This document shows positions 19,356-31,727 of a stretch of DNA of 32,051 nt, in pieces. The translations under genes and the position numbers were made by a program. A model generated the notes under the pieces. The model ran no database searches, was not told the origin of the DNA, and worked only from the letters and a program-made list of their open reading frames with translations. Positions within the stretch are counted from its first letter, which is position 1, and each line of letters starts with the position of its first letter. Source of the stretch: Bondarzewia mesenterica. Its lineage: Eukaryota; Basidiomycota; Agaricomycetes; Russulales; Bondarzewiaceae. The stretch lies in assembly GCA_004802705.1 (NCBI GenBank), contig SGPL01000364.1, positions 1 to 32,051 on the forward strand, written 5' to 3'.

Positions 19356-22300
19356 ATGATCAGTCTGAGGCGCGCATCCATCCTACTAAAGCTGGTCTCC
19401 CCGGTTCATACACCCCGCGCCTCTTCCCTTCTTCCTCATACTTTATCGATAAGCTCCAGAAATATGACCACCACGTCTTGGACGCCTAACCAGTACCCGC
19501 CTGCTCGTCGCTCAGACCATGTCGACGTGTATACCAGTGAAGCGAAGGGAGAAGTCAAAATAATTGACCCGTACGAATGGCTAGAACACAACACGGACGA
19601 GACTGAGAAGTGGACTACTGCCCAGGAGAAATTCACCCGGGAGTTTCTGGATGCAAACCCGGACCGGTCGAAACTAGAAGAAGAGATCAGGAAAAGTACA
19701 GATTATGAGAGGGTGCGTTCATCTTGGTCATCATGAGCGGTGGTGTTGACGCCGATGAATATCATGGACTTAGTTCAGTGCACCGAGCTTCAAAAAGGAT
19801 AATCGTTGGTATTGGTCATATAACAGCGGGTTACAAGCCCAATCAGGTACGGTTTGTTTTCTTGTTGTGACACGTTGTTCTGTAACATCTTGTGATCAGT
19901 CATTTATCGTTCGACGGATTCAACCCTCCCCTCTTTCCACACCTCAACAAATCAGTCATTCAATCCTGGAGAAGTATTTTTTGATGTAAGCATGAGAAGG
20001 GAGGCGCATTGTCGCTGATCTAATCGACTCCGCTTTATTTCAGCCCAACGCCCTTTCAGTGGATGGCACAGTTTCATTGGCAACGGCCGCGTTTTCTTGG
20101 GATGGAAAATGGTTCGCTTATGGCATATCTCGCTCGGTCCGTTCTTTTTTCTATTATCATACTCAAAACCGTCGATTTAAATTGTATATATTAACAATCA
20201 CCTCAGGGCAGTGACTTTACATCCGTTTATGTCCGCTCTACCGATCACCCATTGACGGATATCGAGAACGATAAAAAGTTATCTGATGAGATCCGTTTTG
20301 TAAAGTTCTCTGGTATCGTCTGGACCCACGACAACAAGGGATTCTTCTACCAGGTGCGCCTTATATCCTAAGTGCTCAATGATGAAGCAACCTTTCAAGG
20401 TGAAAGTTCAAGTCTCATGTACTGATTGAGTGGTCAGAGATTTCCTGATCGTGAATCTCATGGCGAAGCATCGGAAGACAAGGCTGGCACAGAGACAGAA
20501 GGCGACCGCGATGCCATGCTTTACTACCATCGAATTGGTACCCCCCAGTGTATGTTTACCCTTGCTCTCTCGCCCTTCTCGTGTGACAGAAATTAATTTA
20601 TGATGCTGACATTCGTTGCTACACTTGATATGCAGCGGAGGATGTCCTTGTCATCAAAGATCCTGAACATCCTCAGTGGATGTGGGGTGCGTCGGTCTCC
20701 GAGATTGATGAACGGTGGTTGGCGCTGCATGTTAGCCGGGATACTTCACGGGTATGGATGTTGAGCCTGCATAATGTTGACCGGCTAGCTGATGCAGCAG
20801 CAGAAAGGACTTCTTTGGGTCGCGGACCTCGATAAAAACACGATTGGGCCTAACATAAACTGGATCAAGCTCATAGATGAGTTTGAGGCTGATTATAACA
20901 TGTAGGGCACCTCATTCTATTTTCTAAAATATTTACTAATGACAGGCATCAGAATCGGAAACGACGACACTAAGTTCTATCTTCACACAAATGCCGATGC
21001 CCCTCAATATAAGGTTATCACTGTAGACTTGGACGATTTTGTCAAGGCTTCAAAGAAAGAACCCGTGCACATCAAGACTATCGCCAAGGAGCTTATACCG
21101 GAGGACAAAAACGCGCACCTCGAGGATGTAACTATTATTGGTAAAGACCGGCTTGTCACTGTTTATATGCGCGATGTACGCAGTGTTTCATCTGCCTCGC
21201 TCTGAAAGTGCAGAACACTCACCTTAAACGATTGGGTGCAGGTTAAAGATGAAGTCTACATCCACTCACTCCAGACCGGCAAACAGCTCAAACGACTTGC
21301 TGAGGACCATGTAGGCTCAATTGGGGTCACTGGCCGGCGTGAGCACAATTGGATGTTCCTCACGCTCACTGGCTTCACGACGCCTGGCTTGGTTGCCAAG
21401 TACGACTTCCGCGATGAGAATGGCAGCGAGGATGGCACGTGGAAAAACTGGCGTGAGACTGTCGTTAAGGGATTGGCAGGCAGTGGAGGGTTTATTGCAG
21501 AGCAGGTGAGGATATGATGATAGTGTCTCTGCAAAGAATTGAAGGTTGCTCATGGCCTTGGTATAGGTGTGGTATGAGAGCAAGGATGGGACGAAAATTC
21601 CCATGTTTGTCGTCCGACATGAGAGCACCAAATTGGACGGCACAGCACCTGCCCTACAATATGGTATGTCAGCAAAACTTCTGCCGCACAGCGGCTCTGG
21701 ATGTTTGCTCACGAACGCACTCTTGCTTTCTCACCATCTTCCATGCAGGCTACGGTGGTTTTACAATCTCGATAAGTCCTTTCTTCAGCCCTTCCATGCT
21801 CACCTTCCTGCGGGCATACGGCGCCATCCTCGCGGTACCGAACATTCGCGGTGGCGGAGAGTTTGGCGAAGAATGGCACTTGGCAGGGACGAAGGAGCGC
21901 AAGGTAAAATATGCCTTTCCGAAATTGTGTATCAAAATACTGATTGGATGTAGGCCAACTGCTTCGATGATTTCATTGCTGCTACGTGAGTATATCTGGC
22001 CTTTCGAAAGGGCAATTTTACTGATTGATACCGATAGAGAATGGCTTGTCAAGAACAAGTATGCTGGGCCGGGGAAAGTAGCCATCAATGGAGGTTCGAA
22101 TGGAGGTACGTCTATTCGCATGGATTGAGGATGAATCGCATTAATTCATCTTCAACTGTTTCAAGGCTTGCTCGTCGCAGCTTCCGTTAATCGCGCCCCT
22201 GAAGGCACCTTCGGTGCTGCTGTAGCCGACGTTGGTGTCCTTGATCTTCTCAAAGTATGTCTATATGCACAAAGACACATTCGTCTCGGTGTTTTCTCAT

Positions 22301-22799
22301 AATGTTGGTAGTTTGCGGACTTCACAATTGGCCGAGCGTGGACATCTGACTACGGTGATCCCCACAACCCGCACGACTTCGACTTTATCTACCCAATATC
22401 CCCATTGCACAATATTCCACACGACAAAGTACTGCCACCTTTGATACTGCTAACTGCCGACCGTGAGTGTTCTTTCGTGGCCATTGACGAAACGTTCTCC
22501 TGATTTGGAGATTTTTAAAACTTTAGATGACGATCGCGTGGTCCCACTTCATTCCTTCAAGCACGCGGCGACGCTCCAGCACACGCTGGCAAATAATCCG
22601 AATCCGCTGCTGATCCGCATCGAAAAGAAAGCTGGACATGGCGCCGGTAAAGCAACCGAGCAAAAGTACGTCTTACTCACATAGAACCTTTTTTTTACGT
22701 GCTGTCTGGTTGCTGACGGCAATCTGATACAGGATAAAGGAGGCAGCGGACAAGTGGGGCTTCGTGGTGCAGGCTCTCGGACTTGAGTGGAGGAAGTGA
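19356..22799 (+). CDS. POP: Prolyl oligopeptidase (S9A family)
   Basis: Eighteen exons join without a frameshift into a full-length S9A enzyme. It cleaves short peptides after proline, usually in the cytosol. An N-terminal extension ([13 protein letters not shown]...SRN) with Arg/Ser/Leu and no acidic residues precedes a second Met at 19464 ([20 protein letters not shown]), where the conserved part begins. The beta-propeller follows ([66 protein letters not shown]). The alpha/beta hydrolase domain has [13 protein letters not shown], nucleophile Ser in [11 protein letters not shown] (codon 22096-22098), catalytic Asp in the [11 protein letters not shown] segment and His in AGHGAGK (22637-22639). 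One exon boundary (after EADYN) needs acceptor ATCAG at about 20952 to stay in frame. Related basidiomycete enzymes include peptide macrocyclases, but no precursor-peptide gene is seen nearby, so the ordinary housekeeping form is most likely. Confidence 0.93.
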
Positions 22800-23161
22800 A
22801 GAGATTGGTCGAAGGGGAAGGGGGAAAAGGACTTTGTTATCCGCACGAACAATTTGATTCGACCATACAACTAGTGCTATTGAGATGCTGCAAGCCGCTG
22901 GAAATTTTGGGTTGCAATATGTTGCGACAGTTAGATGCAGATCCGCAGTCGCACCGTAAGTAGTCTCCCTGAGGCAGAGTAGACAGTCGATAACATGCTT
23001 CAGGACCCTCCTGTCTGACCAACAACGGCTCTCAGCAGACAAGCTAAAGCTGGCCAGATGCGATGTAGCAGAGTTTCAAGGTGGACGAGCATGCTGTTGC
23101 TCGTATCTCGGCTGGTTGTATGACAGAGTCGACTCCAGAGAAACGACAATCCAGTCTGTTC
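22800..23161. other. Convergent intergenic: POP and TAD2 3' ends
   Basis: These 362 bases lie between converging stop codons. A minus-strand open frame overlaps the end of POP but has no recognisable content. Nothing else was seen. Confidence 0.45.
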
Positions 23162-23988
<827 letters not shown>

Positions 23989-24083
23989 CCGAGTAGGCAG
24001 ATAGACACACTGCAGCGACTTGAAGGAGCGAAGTCAAATTCTTTACATAATCCAACCTTCCCTCTTTCCCGACCTGGCCTTCA

Positions 24084-24179
24084 ATGCGTTTGACTGGCTT
24101 GCTCGAGTTTTCAAGGTAAGTTCTCCCGGTAACGCGATTTCTCTCGATTTATCATTGACAACCTCAATATCGCCCATAG
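24084..24179 (+). other. Possible upstream coding exon and intron of mIF3
   Basis: An ATG at 24084 opens MRLTGLLEFS. A good donor (AAG|GTAAGT) after 24115 and acceptor CATAG at 24179 would remove 64 bases and join in frame as R-MAFQLLRAS. The intron may instead lie in the 5' UTR, with translation starting at 24181. Confidence 0.45.
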
Positions 24180-24180
24180 A

Positions 24181-24909
24181 ATGGCATTCCAATTGTTACG
24201 GGCATCATCTCTATTCCGTCTTCAGGCGGTTCCCTTGCTAATCACACCGACGTGCGCATCTATACCGCAACCTACAAGACGTCACGCGTCTACTGGCCGG
24301 CCACGCAATCAAAACATTAAGTATGAAACTGTGCGCGTAGTTGACCCAGAGACGCGCAAACCGACCGATCCACAACCGTATAAAGATCTCTTAAAAGCTG
24401 TGAAAGCAGAGCACAAGTACTTCATCGAGCTCGTCGCGGCACCGTCGGATGCTACGGGTGGGTACCCGCTCGTGAAGTTGATTTCTCAAAGAGAGGACGC
24501 GCAACGGGCGAAGGAAATGCGGCAGAAGCAGAGGCTTGGGCGGAAACACGCAGCGCAGAAGGAGGTCCAGCTCACCTGGAGCGTTGAGCAGGCGGACTGG
24601 GACCACAAATTGCGTAAGGTGCGGGAGGAAATTGGGAAGGGTTATCGCGCCGACCTTGTCTTCGCGCTCAAGTCGGGTCAGCAGCCGCCGAAGCCGCGGG
24701 AGATGGAGGATAAAGTTTCGCAGGCGTTGGAGGCTCTGCAGGATGTGGCGATAGAATGGCAGCCGCAGGAGAAGGGGAAAAATACGGTGGTGGTGCATCT
24801 TCAGGACAAGGGGCGACCACTTCCCCCCAAGTCAGTCATGCGTCGTGCTTCCAGTGGAGATACATCATCTTCACCGACTTATACATCTGAACCTCCGCTA
24901 TCTGAATGA
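24181..24909 (+). CDS. AIM23: Mitochondrial translation initiation factor IF-3
   Basis: An uninterrupted 242-codon frame. The N-terminus MAFQLLRASSLFRLQAVPLL...PTRRHAST is Arg/Ser/Leu-rich without acidic residues, as in a mitochondrial presequence. The IF-3 body follows: NIKYETVRVVDPETRKPTDPQP and LLKAVKAEHKYFIELVA (N-domain), a basic linker helix (REDAQRAKEMRQKQRLGRKHAAQ), then VQLTWSVEQADWDHKLRKVREEIGKGYRADLVFALKSG (C-domain, beginning with the conserved KE(I/V)QLTW-type strand). IF-3 binds the small ribosomal subunit and promotes accurate start-codon selection. The yeast counterpart is Aim23. The C-terminal Ser/Thr/Pro-rich tail is variable. An alternative start with an upstream exon at 24084 would add 11 residues. 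It converges with the PPR-like gene, with 109 bases between stops. Confidence 0.82.
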   Translation: MAFQLLRASSLFRLQAVPLLITPTCASIPQPTRRHASTGRPRNQNIKYETVRVVDPETRKPTDPQPYKDLLKAVKAEHKYFIELVAAPSDATGGYPLVKLISQREDAQRAKEMRQKQRLGRKHAAQKEVQLTWSVEQADWDHKLRKVREEIGKGYRADLVFALKSGQQPPKPREMEDKVSQALEALQDVAIEWQPQEKGKNTVVVHLQDKGRPLPPKSVMRRASSGDTSSSPTYTSEPPLSE

Positions 24910-25018
24910 TCGCAATCCATTTTTTTTTATCATGCATTAGGATAGTGGAGGCCCGAAAGCCAGCGAGCAAGTGATCTAATGCTACATGCAAAATACTTTT
25001 CCAGTCCATATACATCCT

Positions 25019-28000
25019 TCACCTCCCACCAATCGGCAAGCCTCTCGTCTTCACAGTTGGAGCTGCATGAGGCCTAAACCTTGGCCGCTTCGGAATACGA
25101 GGGAAAGCATAGGGCCTTAAGAGCGAGGTCTTTCTCATCGTTGAGCTCTCCTCATCCGAGGAAAGTGTGGTCGAAATATCCTGCCACCTCCCTATCAGCA
25201 CCTCTCGGAATCCCGCTGGCACAGTCAATCCCGTAGTATTCATGTCGCGCGCGACTTCTTCAAGAACTGGCGTCCAGTGTGGTGACATGACGTCCTGGCG
25301 AACGTATCTCGTCCTCGCACGACGCAAACGCTGCCGCCAGTGTGACCGCGTGGGGTGAGTCTTGCGCACGAAGATACCTGGGCGACGTCCGAAGAGGTCC
25401 AGTGTTGCATTAAAGAAACGTTCATCAGGTACGGGAAGCTCCACGTTATCAGGGGGTTGTACCCTGTTCGACTGCAGGTCCAGCAAGGACCTGTACACTG
25501 ATTGGGCCCCTCCGCGCATTGAACGGTATAGTAGAATACCCATCTTCTGGCCGTTGACGCTGCGCCGCCAATTGGGTGCCTCCTGCTGCGTGAGCCTCTG
25601 CAGAAAGTAACGCGCCCAACCGATGACATGCACTTTGTTGATAGACGCAGGTATCCATTCCACATCCCATCGCACATCTGAGTCTTCTTCCCGCCGCCGG
25701 GCGCGCTTCATCATAAGTCCCTTTCGCGCCTCATTAGCGTAACACTGCACCATCGTCGTATAAGCATGCACAGGAAGGGCCCAAGGCTTTGGACGTTGGG
25801 CTGACGGAGCAGACGAATCGCCACGAGATGCAGCCTTCCATGAAGCTGCCTCTGCTTTCTTCGCCAGCAGCCACACACGCTCTGCAAGTCCTGTCCTGCC
25901 AGCCTTGCTAAGAGCGTTCAGCACTGAGGTGAAGAAATACGGTCCGTATCTCATGGCACGCTGCACGCACTTCTCACGGTTTAGCTGCATCAAAAGCTTG
26001 CGGTATTCCACAGACGATGTGCCCCAATCCGGATGATCGACCGCAGCGAGTTCGGGAAGTACCTGGAACAGTACATCCGCAACGGCGTCACACTTGTCTA
26101 TGGAGACCAGATGCGTGATGTAACTCGTCAACAAGGAGACGTCCATGCGAAGGGGTTTCGAACTGTCCGGAACGTCGAATCTATGCTTTTGAAGCTTCCC
26201 AATGAGCGCTGAAATCTGGAGGGATCTCCATGGAGGCGCCACAAGGCCTACGACCTCATTCTCAGGCGCATCGCCCTCAACTTTACTCTCAGCTACGGCT
26301 TGCGCCTCCTGAGCTCGATTGTCTGCAGCAGCCTGAATTCCTTGTGCTGTGGTCTCCGTGGCGGCCTGTGCCTCCTGAGCAGTCAGCCCCAACTTCGCAG
26401 GCGACACGCTCGATCGTACTTTCTGCAACACCTGTTCCGCCATATCATTCCGTCGCAGCAACGTGCTTGATCGCAGGAGGATGCTGTAGGTAATGGTATT
26501 GGGAGAGAGAGGTGGCTGGCGGACATCCGTCATGTGGTTTATGACTTTTTGGGCTAGGTCCATAGAGTACCGATGGCGCAGTGCATAGTGGATCAGGGCG
26601 TTGTACGACTCGATGTCCAACGGACGCAACCAGGTCTTTGGATACAGAACAATACCCCAGGGAGTTCCAGATGGCAAGGAAAGTGCCAGCCGAACAAGTA
26701 CTGAGTGGAAATAACTGTATGCGTTCAGCTGACGCGCCTGGCCATTCCGCTGAGTGGCCCACACTTGAGTGTTGTTGCGAGGGTATGAGTATAACAGCCT
26801 GATCAGAAAAGACAACTGGTACATAGGCAACTGTCGCGTGTCGAGAGCAGAAGCTAAGATGGCAAGACTCTGGGAACTTTCAGCAAACAGTGCATCATCG
26901 GGCCCCTTAGAGATATTCTGGGACAAGAACTCTAGTATCTGTTGGAAAGGCTGTTTGGGATGTAGGCCTGAAAGGTGACGGAAACCACGCTGAGGAATAA
27001 GCGGTCGATCTTCGGCCCTGAGGGATGACTCTGGTTGCTCCGCTCCAGTTTTCTGGGCCATTCGAGCACAAGCGCGTTGGAGCTGGTAGTCTTTGATAAG
27101 TAGTGCTAGCAAAAGCGACGCAACAAGTATCTCGCCCTGAACGAGACAGGCGTGGACGACCGTCTCGTACATCGATTGTGTACGCTGCCATCGGTGTTTC
27201 CGTGCATCACGCAGGAGACGTACCGCATAGCGCGTAAGGGGGTCTGCAGGCATGACGTTACGGATAGCCAGGACTTCTCTACCCTGAGGCTGGTAGGTTC
27301 GAGGAAAAAAGTGTTTGACGCGGTTGTACAAAGTTCGATCCTCACCAGGCACGAGAGTATTGGGGTGCAAGGCGCGGAGCAGAGCTTCGAATGTCTTTGT
27401 GCGAAATCCCACGCCGTCGTCCATCATCTGTTCTGCAAGCTTCGCCGCTGGTTTTTGCAGGCCGGCACGGAGGAGGCCATGTATTAAGCAGTGAGCTGCT
27501 AGACGGGGCGAGACGGGCTGTCCAAAGTCAATCGGCACGAAACTCTTGCCCGGGTTCCTGAATTTGGAAGCTGGATGGTGCGATGCATCGTGTTGATATT
27601 TGTTGTAGGACCAGCGCATGGAGTGGAGGAGGTGAAACGCGTCCCATGGGGCTTTATGTTGTAGAGAAACGCGGATTGCCGTAGCGCCGGCTCGAGAGAG
27701 CTGGGCGGGTGAGAGGTTGTGTGCGGGTATATGGAGTGGGTCGGATGTCTCATTTGTGGAGGAAGACGCATGATTGGGCTCTTTCGAGGTGGCGAGACTT
27801 GCGAGATGGGAAAATGACCTGTCAGGGTGTAAGTGCATTCCATAGATAAAGCGAATCGCAAGGGTTTGACCTGGAATTGTATAGCGCAGTATTTTTGCGA
27901 GAGTAAGATGTCACGAACGCGCCGGGCTTCGATACCGAGTTTCTGTAGGCGCTCCCGCGCAATAAGACATTGGCCGTCGTAGACCAATTACATGGCATGT

Positions 28001-28034
28001 GTCTCGCATAACTAGGAGTACCATGAGCTAGCAT
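25019..28034 (-). CDS. PPR-like protein, probably mitochondrial, function unknown
   Basis: Two exons are proposed: 28034-27871 and 27818-25019, with a 52-base intron (CCAG|GTCAAA...GACAG|G). The join keeps frame and gives 987 residues. Exon 1 encodes MLAHGTPSYARHMPCNWS...SRKNTALYNSR, which has no Asp or Glu and many Arg/Ser, like a mitochondrial presequence. A shorter form could start at MHLHPDRS (27838) without splicing. The body is helical with pentatricopeptide-like units, the clearest being ESYNALIHYALRHRYSMDLAQKVINHM and NTITYSILLRSSTLLRRNDMAEQVLQK. Others are LAAHCLIHGLLRAGLQKPAAKL and YFFTSVLNALSKAGRTGLAERV. PPR proteins bind organellar RNA, so a role in mitochondrial RNA processing or translation is an inference. 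A linker has three 11-residue repeats (listed). The C-terminus is basic and Pro/Arg-rich. It is divergent from CBP80. Confidence 0.75.
26282..26380 (-). repeat. Three in-frame 33-bp (11-residue) Ala/Gln-rich repeats in the PPR-like gene
   Basis: The minus strand encodes AQEAQAATETT, AQGIQAAADNR and AQEAQAVAESK in succession. Copies 1 and 3 are almost identical at the DNA level (GCTCAGGAGGC and its counterpart 66 bases away). An 11-residue period suits a coiled or extended helix between two PPR-like blocks. Confidence 0.75.
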
Positions 28035-28379
28035 CACTGAGAGATCTAGACAGAAAACTCACCAGACGTGTTCCCGTGATAATTCGAGAAGCACCCTGCA
28101 GCACAAAACCAAGGAGTTGCTTGACTCGCAAGGTGCAGTGCGTTATGATGCGAGTGCTGTTGAGTGTTGGAAGGAAAGGAACGCGCCGGTACAAATGCTC
28201 TAGGCAGCGGTCTGGAACAGTTGGCGGATAGAGGGATGAGCATGGTTCGACCCGGTTCGGACATATCAAACGCACGTGATGCGTCCTCGTCTTCAAGTTT
28301 CGGTTTGGTCGCCTTTGGAGTTGTTCGCCGTCGTTGAGCTTGTTTCCGACGCTTTGCACGCAATCACACGTCTGTAAGG
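28035..28379. other. Divergent intergenic region, PPR-like / CBP80
   Basis: These 345 bases separate the proposed start codons. Minus-strand open frames extend through it, so the PPR-like transcript leader may cover much of it. No TATA box or other gene was recognised. Confidence 0.4.
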
Positions 28380-31300
28380 ATGAGTCACGAAGGACGACAC
28401 GGGCGTGGAAGGAAACATCGAGGTAAGAGCATAATATAACGACGCTGCACTCTAGACGCGAGAGACAACTTGAATATCCTGTGTTCAAACATTAGAAGAC
28501 TTTGACCACCATGACCGACGGAGAGACGTCTACGACACGCCTGAACAGAAGCTCAAACTCGCCATATTGAAATTTGGAGAAGCGGTGAGCCCTCTTTCAA
28601 CACATATGAGGATTCTACGTGTATTCAATTTATTGCCCAGGATGCGGAGCAGGAGCTGCCTCGGCTTGCAGCAGAAATCCGGGAATTCGATCCTCCCAAC
28701 GTTCCTGTATACTCCGAGGCTTTGAGACTAGGGTCAGTGCATAAACTGGACTGGTCGTATGCGCGCTTACACTTGCCACGCATAGCGTTGTTGAACAACC
28801 GTACAAAATACCATACTATGCAGCATTGCTCCGCTCTCTGTACGAGCCTTCGCCACCGACCCCAGAAGAGGATGGATCCATGAGTAACGAGAGTCCATCA
28901 CTTGGAAGACAAATTTTGGATGATTTATGGAAGGGTTTCCAAGCGTACTTGGATAAACTCGCTTGGAGGGAGGTCCGGCTATGCGTGAGTGTACTCTCTG
29001 CTCGGATCGACGGGTCAACTGACTCAACCTTGGCATGTTTTCCAGGTGCATTTCTTTGCGCATCTGACTGTGGCGAAGGTCATCTCCCCGCAGTCTATGC
29101 TTGGTCTCTTGCAGTCATTCACCGCCGTCCTAGACGAATTCGGCGTATCTCATGGAAGAGCAAAGAGAGCCGCTTTTTGTGCTGCTGAGGGTCTCATGAG
29201 GGTATGCATGTGGATCCTTCGGCGTTTCGTTTGATTGAATCTTCTTTCAGGCAGGCCAAGTCCTGAAGGACTACTCCGCCGCCTCTGTCATCGAGATGAT
29301 CACAGGTATTCAAACTTATGACGAGTCTACATCAAACGCAAAGTCACTTGTTCAACCCATGGTCTTCTTTTATCGAGATAGCCCCGCTGACCACATAGTA
29401 GAGGCGAGAATGATTTTCCTGCTTCCTGGTGCGATTTTGCTGACTCGCCGATTTCTACCGTCTATTTAGTATCTGAAATGCGCGGTCGCTGCTCTCAAAA
29501 CTTTGGACTCATCAGATTTCTCTGAGATACCATCTATCTACCCACAGCCATATATAGACGCTGCCGCGCTCACTGTCGCACAGTTCGACTTGCCTTCAGT
29601 GCTTGTCCCACCCGAAGTTATCGAACTCGATAACTTGGCAACGGATGCTGGTGAGGATGCCCTTGTTAAAAAGGAAGAATGGCCAGATCTCTACATCCGT
29701 CTGTTTGAGAACAGTGTCAGTCACCCAAATGTATCTTATACTCCAATTTTTGACTGACAAACTGTCTCGGATGGCAGGTCACGCCTGATCCTACATCACC
29801 TGCAGGTTATGCTGTTCGCACAGACTTGCTGGACATCGTCGACATCTTTGAGGTCAATCGGAAAGAATGTGCAAGGCTTTTGGTGGAATATCCAAAATGG
29901 ACTATCGAGGGCACGTTCAAACCAAAACCGGGACCCCACGACTCGTCCGAACGAGTGCCTATACCTGGGAGAGACTGGGAATTGGAAAGCTCTGTCATTG
30001 AGGTTCGTACTAGCCTGCGTTCGTGTCGACAGAAAAACAGTGACTGACGTCTTAGGGAGTAGACTATCCTTGGAATCCAATATTTGTTGCCTGAAACACG
30101 AGGAAAGCCGATCTATTACATTACTTTGATAACAGAGCTATGCAAGTTGTCGCCTCAAACAGTTGGGCCCGCTGTCGGAAAATCTATCCGCAGATTGTAT
30201 TCCTATCTCGCTGACGGTCTTGATGTCGAAGTGGCACGTCGTTTTGCAGAATGGTTCTCTGTGCATATGAGTAATTTCGGGTTCCAGTGGGTTTGGAAAG
30301 AATGGTGAGTTTCTTCCGTGATGCCTTCGTGTGGTGCAGCGATTCTGACGCATTGAACAGGATTCCCGACTTGGCACTGACAGCTCAGCACCCCAAGCGT
30401 GTATTCGTTCGTCGGGCACTGGAATTTGAGATCCGGTTGTCATACTTTGATCGGGTATTGAAGACGCTGCCTGAACCATTCCAGGATCCGTCTGCTCTAG
30501 CTATGCCAGATCAAGCGCCCGGGCCCGAATATGATTATGATGATCCAGGTAGCCCATTCGTCCATCAACTGCTCCCTCCCATCGTTCCGCAGACTCCAAT
30601 CTCTAACTTTGAACTCTTTTCCAGCAACACCACATCACGATGCAGCCCAAAGCGTCCTCAACCAACTGCGTGGGCGCGCCAAACCCGAGGACGTCATGTC
30701 CCTGCTCGAGTCAATCAAGAACACTATCACTGAGACGAGCGAGGGCGACGTGAACGTTGACTCAATCATTCGCTCCATCGCCGTGCAGTCGCTCCTACAC
30801 ATCGGCTCGCGCTCGTTCTCCCACTTCCTCAACGCCATTGAGCGGTACATCAACCTCCTGCGCAACCTCGCGACGGGCGGGATCACCGCGGGCTTCGGTG
30901 GGCCACCGAGTGCCGAGGCCAAGGCCGACATCCTTACGGTTGCGGCGACGTTCTGGCGGCGCAACCGCCAGATGGTCGGGATTGTGTTTGACAAGCTCAT
31001 GCAGTATCAGATCGTGGAGCCGAAGGACATCGTGAAGTGGGTCTTCGATCGGAGGGGCGAGGATGGGATCGAATGGGACCTGTTGAAAGGCGCGATTGAT
31101 AAGGCGAACGGACGCGTCGTCGTTGCAAGGAAGCGGGTAGCGGCATTGAGGAAGGAGGAGGACGATACGAGGGCCAGGGTGAAGGCCAGTGGGGGTGAGG
31201 ACGTGGCTACTGCCATGGAAGTTGAAAACGATACCAAACAGGGTACGTTTTTCCTTTCTTATCACGTCACACAGTCGCGGGCATGATCACTCATTTGTTT

Positions 31301-31727
31301 GTTCCATTATGGGTGCATCTGATGGACAGAGGAGGCGCCGGCAGTAGACTCGCCAGTGCTGGTGACGGCGCTCAAAGCTTTTGCGTCGTTAACACGCGAG
31401 CAGAAGTCGACGCTGTCGAGCGTGCTTGATGGTTTCGTTGAGAGCCTGCACGCACCATCGTCCGATCGGCCGTCTCCGGCTGCTGGCGAAGTCATCACGG
31501 AGAAGGCGTGGGGCAGCCGGGCGAACTGGGGCGACGACGAGTGGAAGTCGTGGACGACTTGGGCCTTATACAAGCATTTCTGCAGGGCGGTGCGTATTCC
31601 CGCTTGTCTCTTTTCCTTTCTTTGTAATTGTGTCAGAAAACTGATGGCTCGGGATTTGTGTTAGTACTCGCCTTTCCTCAAAGAACTACGCGACGACGCT
31701 TTCCACCGTATCCTTCGCGAAGATTGA
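28380..31727 (+). CDS. CBC1: Nuclear cap-binding complex large subunit (CBP80/NCBP1)
   Basis: About 14 exons. CBP80 with CBP20 binds the m7G cap of RNA polymerase II transcripts and supports splicing, export and decay control. Exon 1 encodes the basic, His/Arg-rich start MSHEGRHGRGRKHRE, suited to nuclear import, spliced to DFDHHDRRRDVYDTPEQKLK. The helical MIF4G-type N-domain follows (LPRLAAEIREFDPPNVP, YKIPYYAALLRSLY, VHFFAHLTVAKVISPQSM). The middle domain has YLLPETRGKPIYYITLITELCKL and RFAEWFSVHMSNFGFQWVWKEW, closely CBP80-like. The C-domain has SIAVQSLLHIGSRSFSHFLNAIERY, FWRRNRQMVGIVFDKLMQYQIVEPKDIVKWVF and a Lys/Arg-rich helix, ending YSPFLKELRDDAFHRILRED. The donor near 29398 is ambiguous: a weak GT site or a GC-AG intron. 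No frameshift. It is divergent from the PPR-like gene. Confidence 0.92.

Noticed and set aside
25240..25677. Frames of 60-145 codons opposite or out of phase with the PPR-like gene
   Set aside because: They are shadows of the long GC-rich coding exon and have no independent features.
28046..28363. Extra upstream exon for the PPR-like gene from a minus-strand frame containing MLIPLSANCSRPL
   Set aside because: The available acceptors do not join it in frame to the coding exons without meeting a stop.
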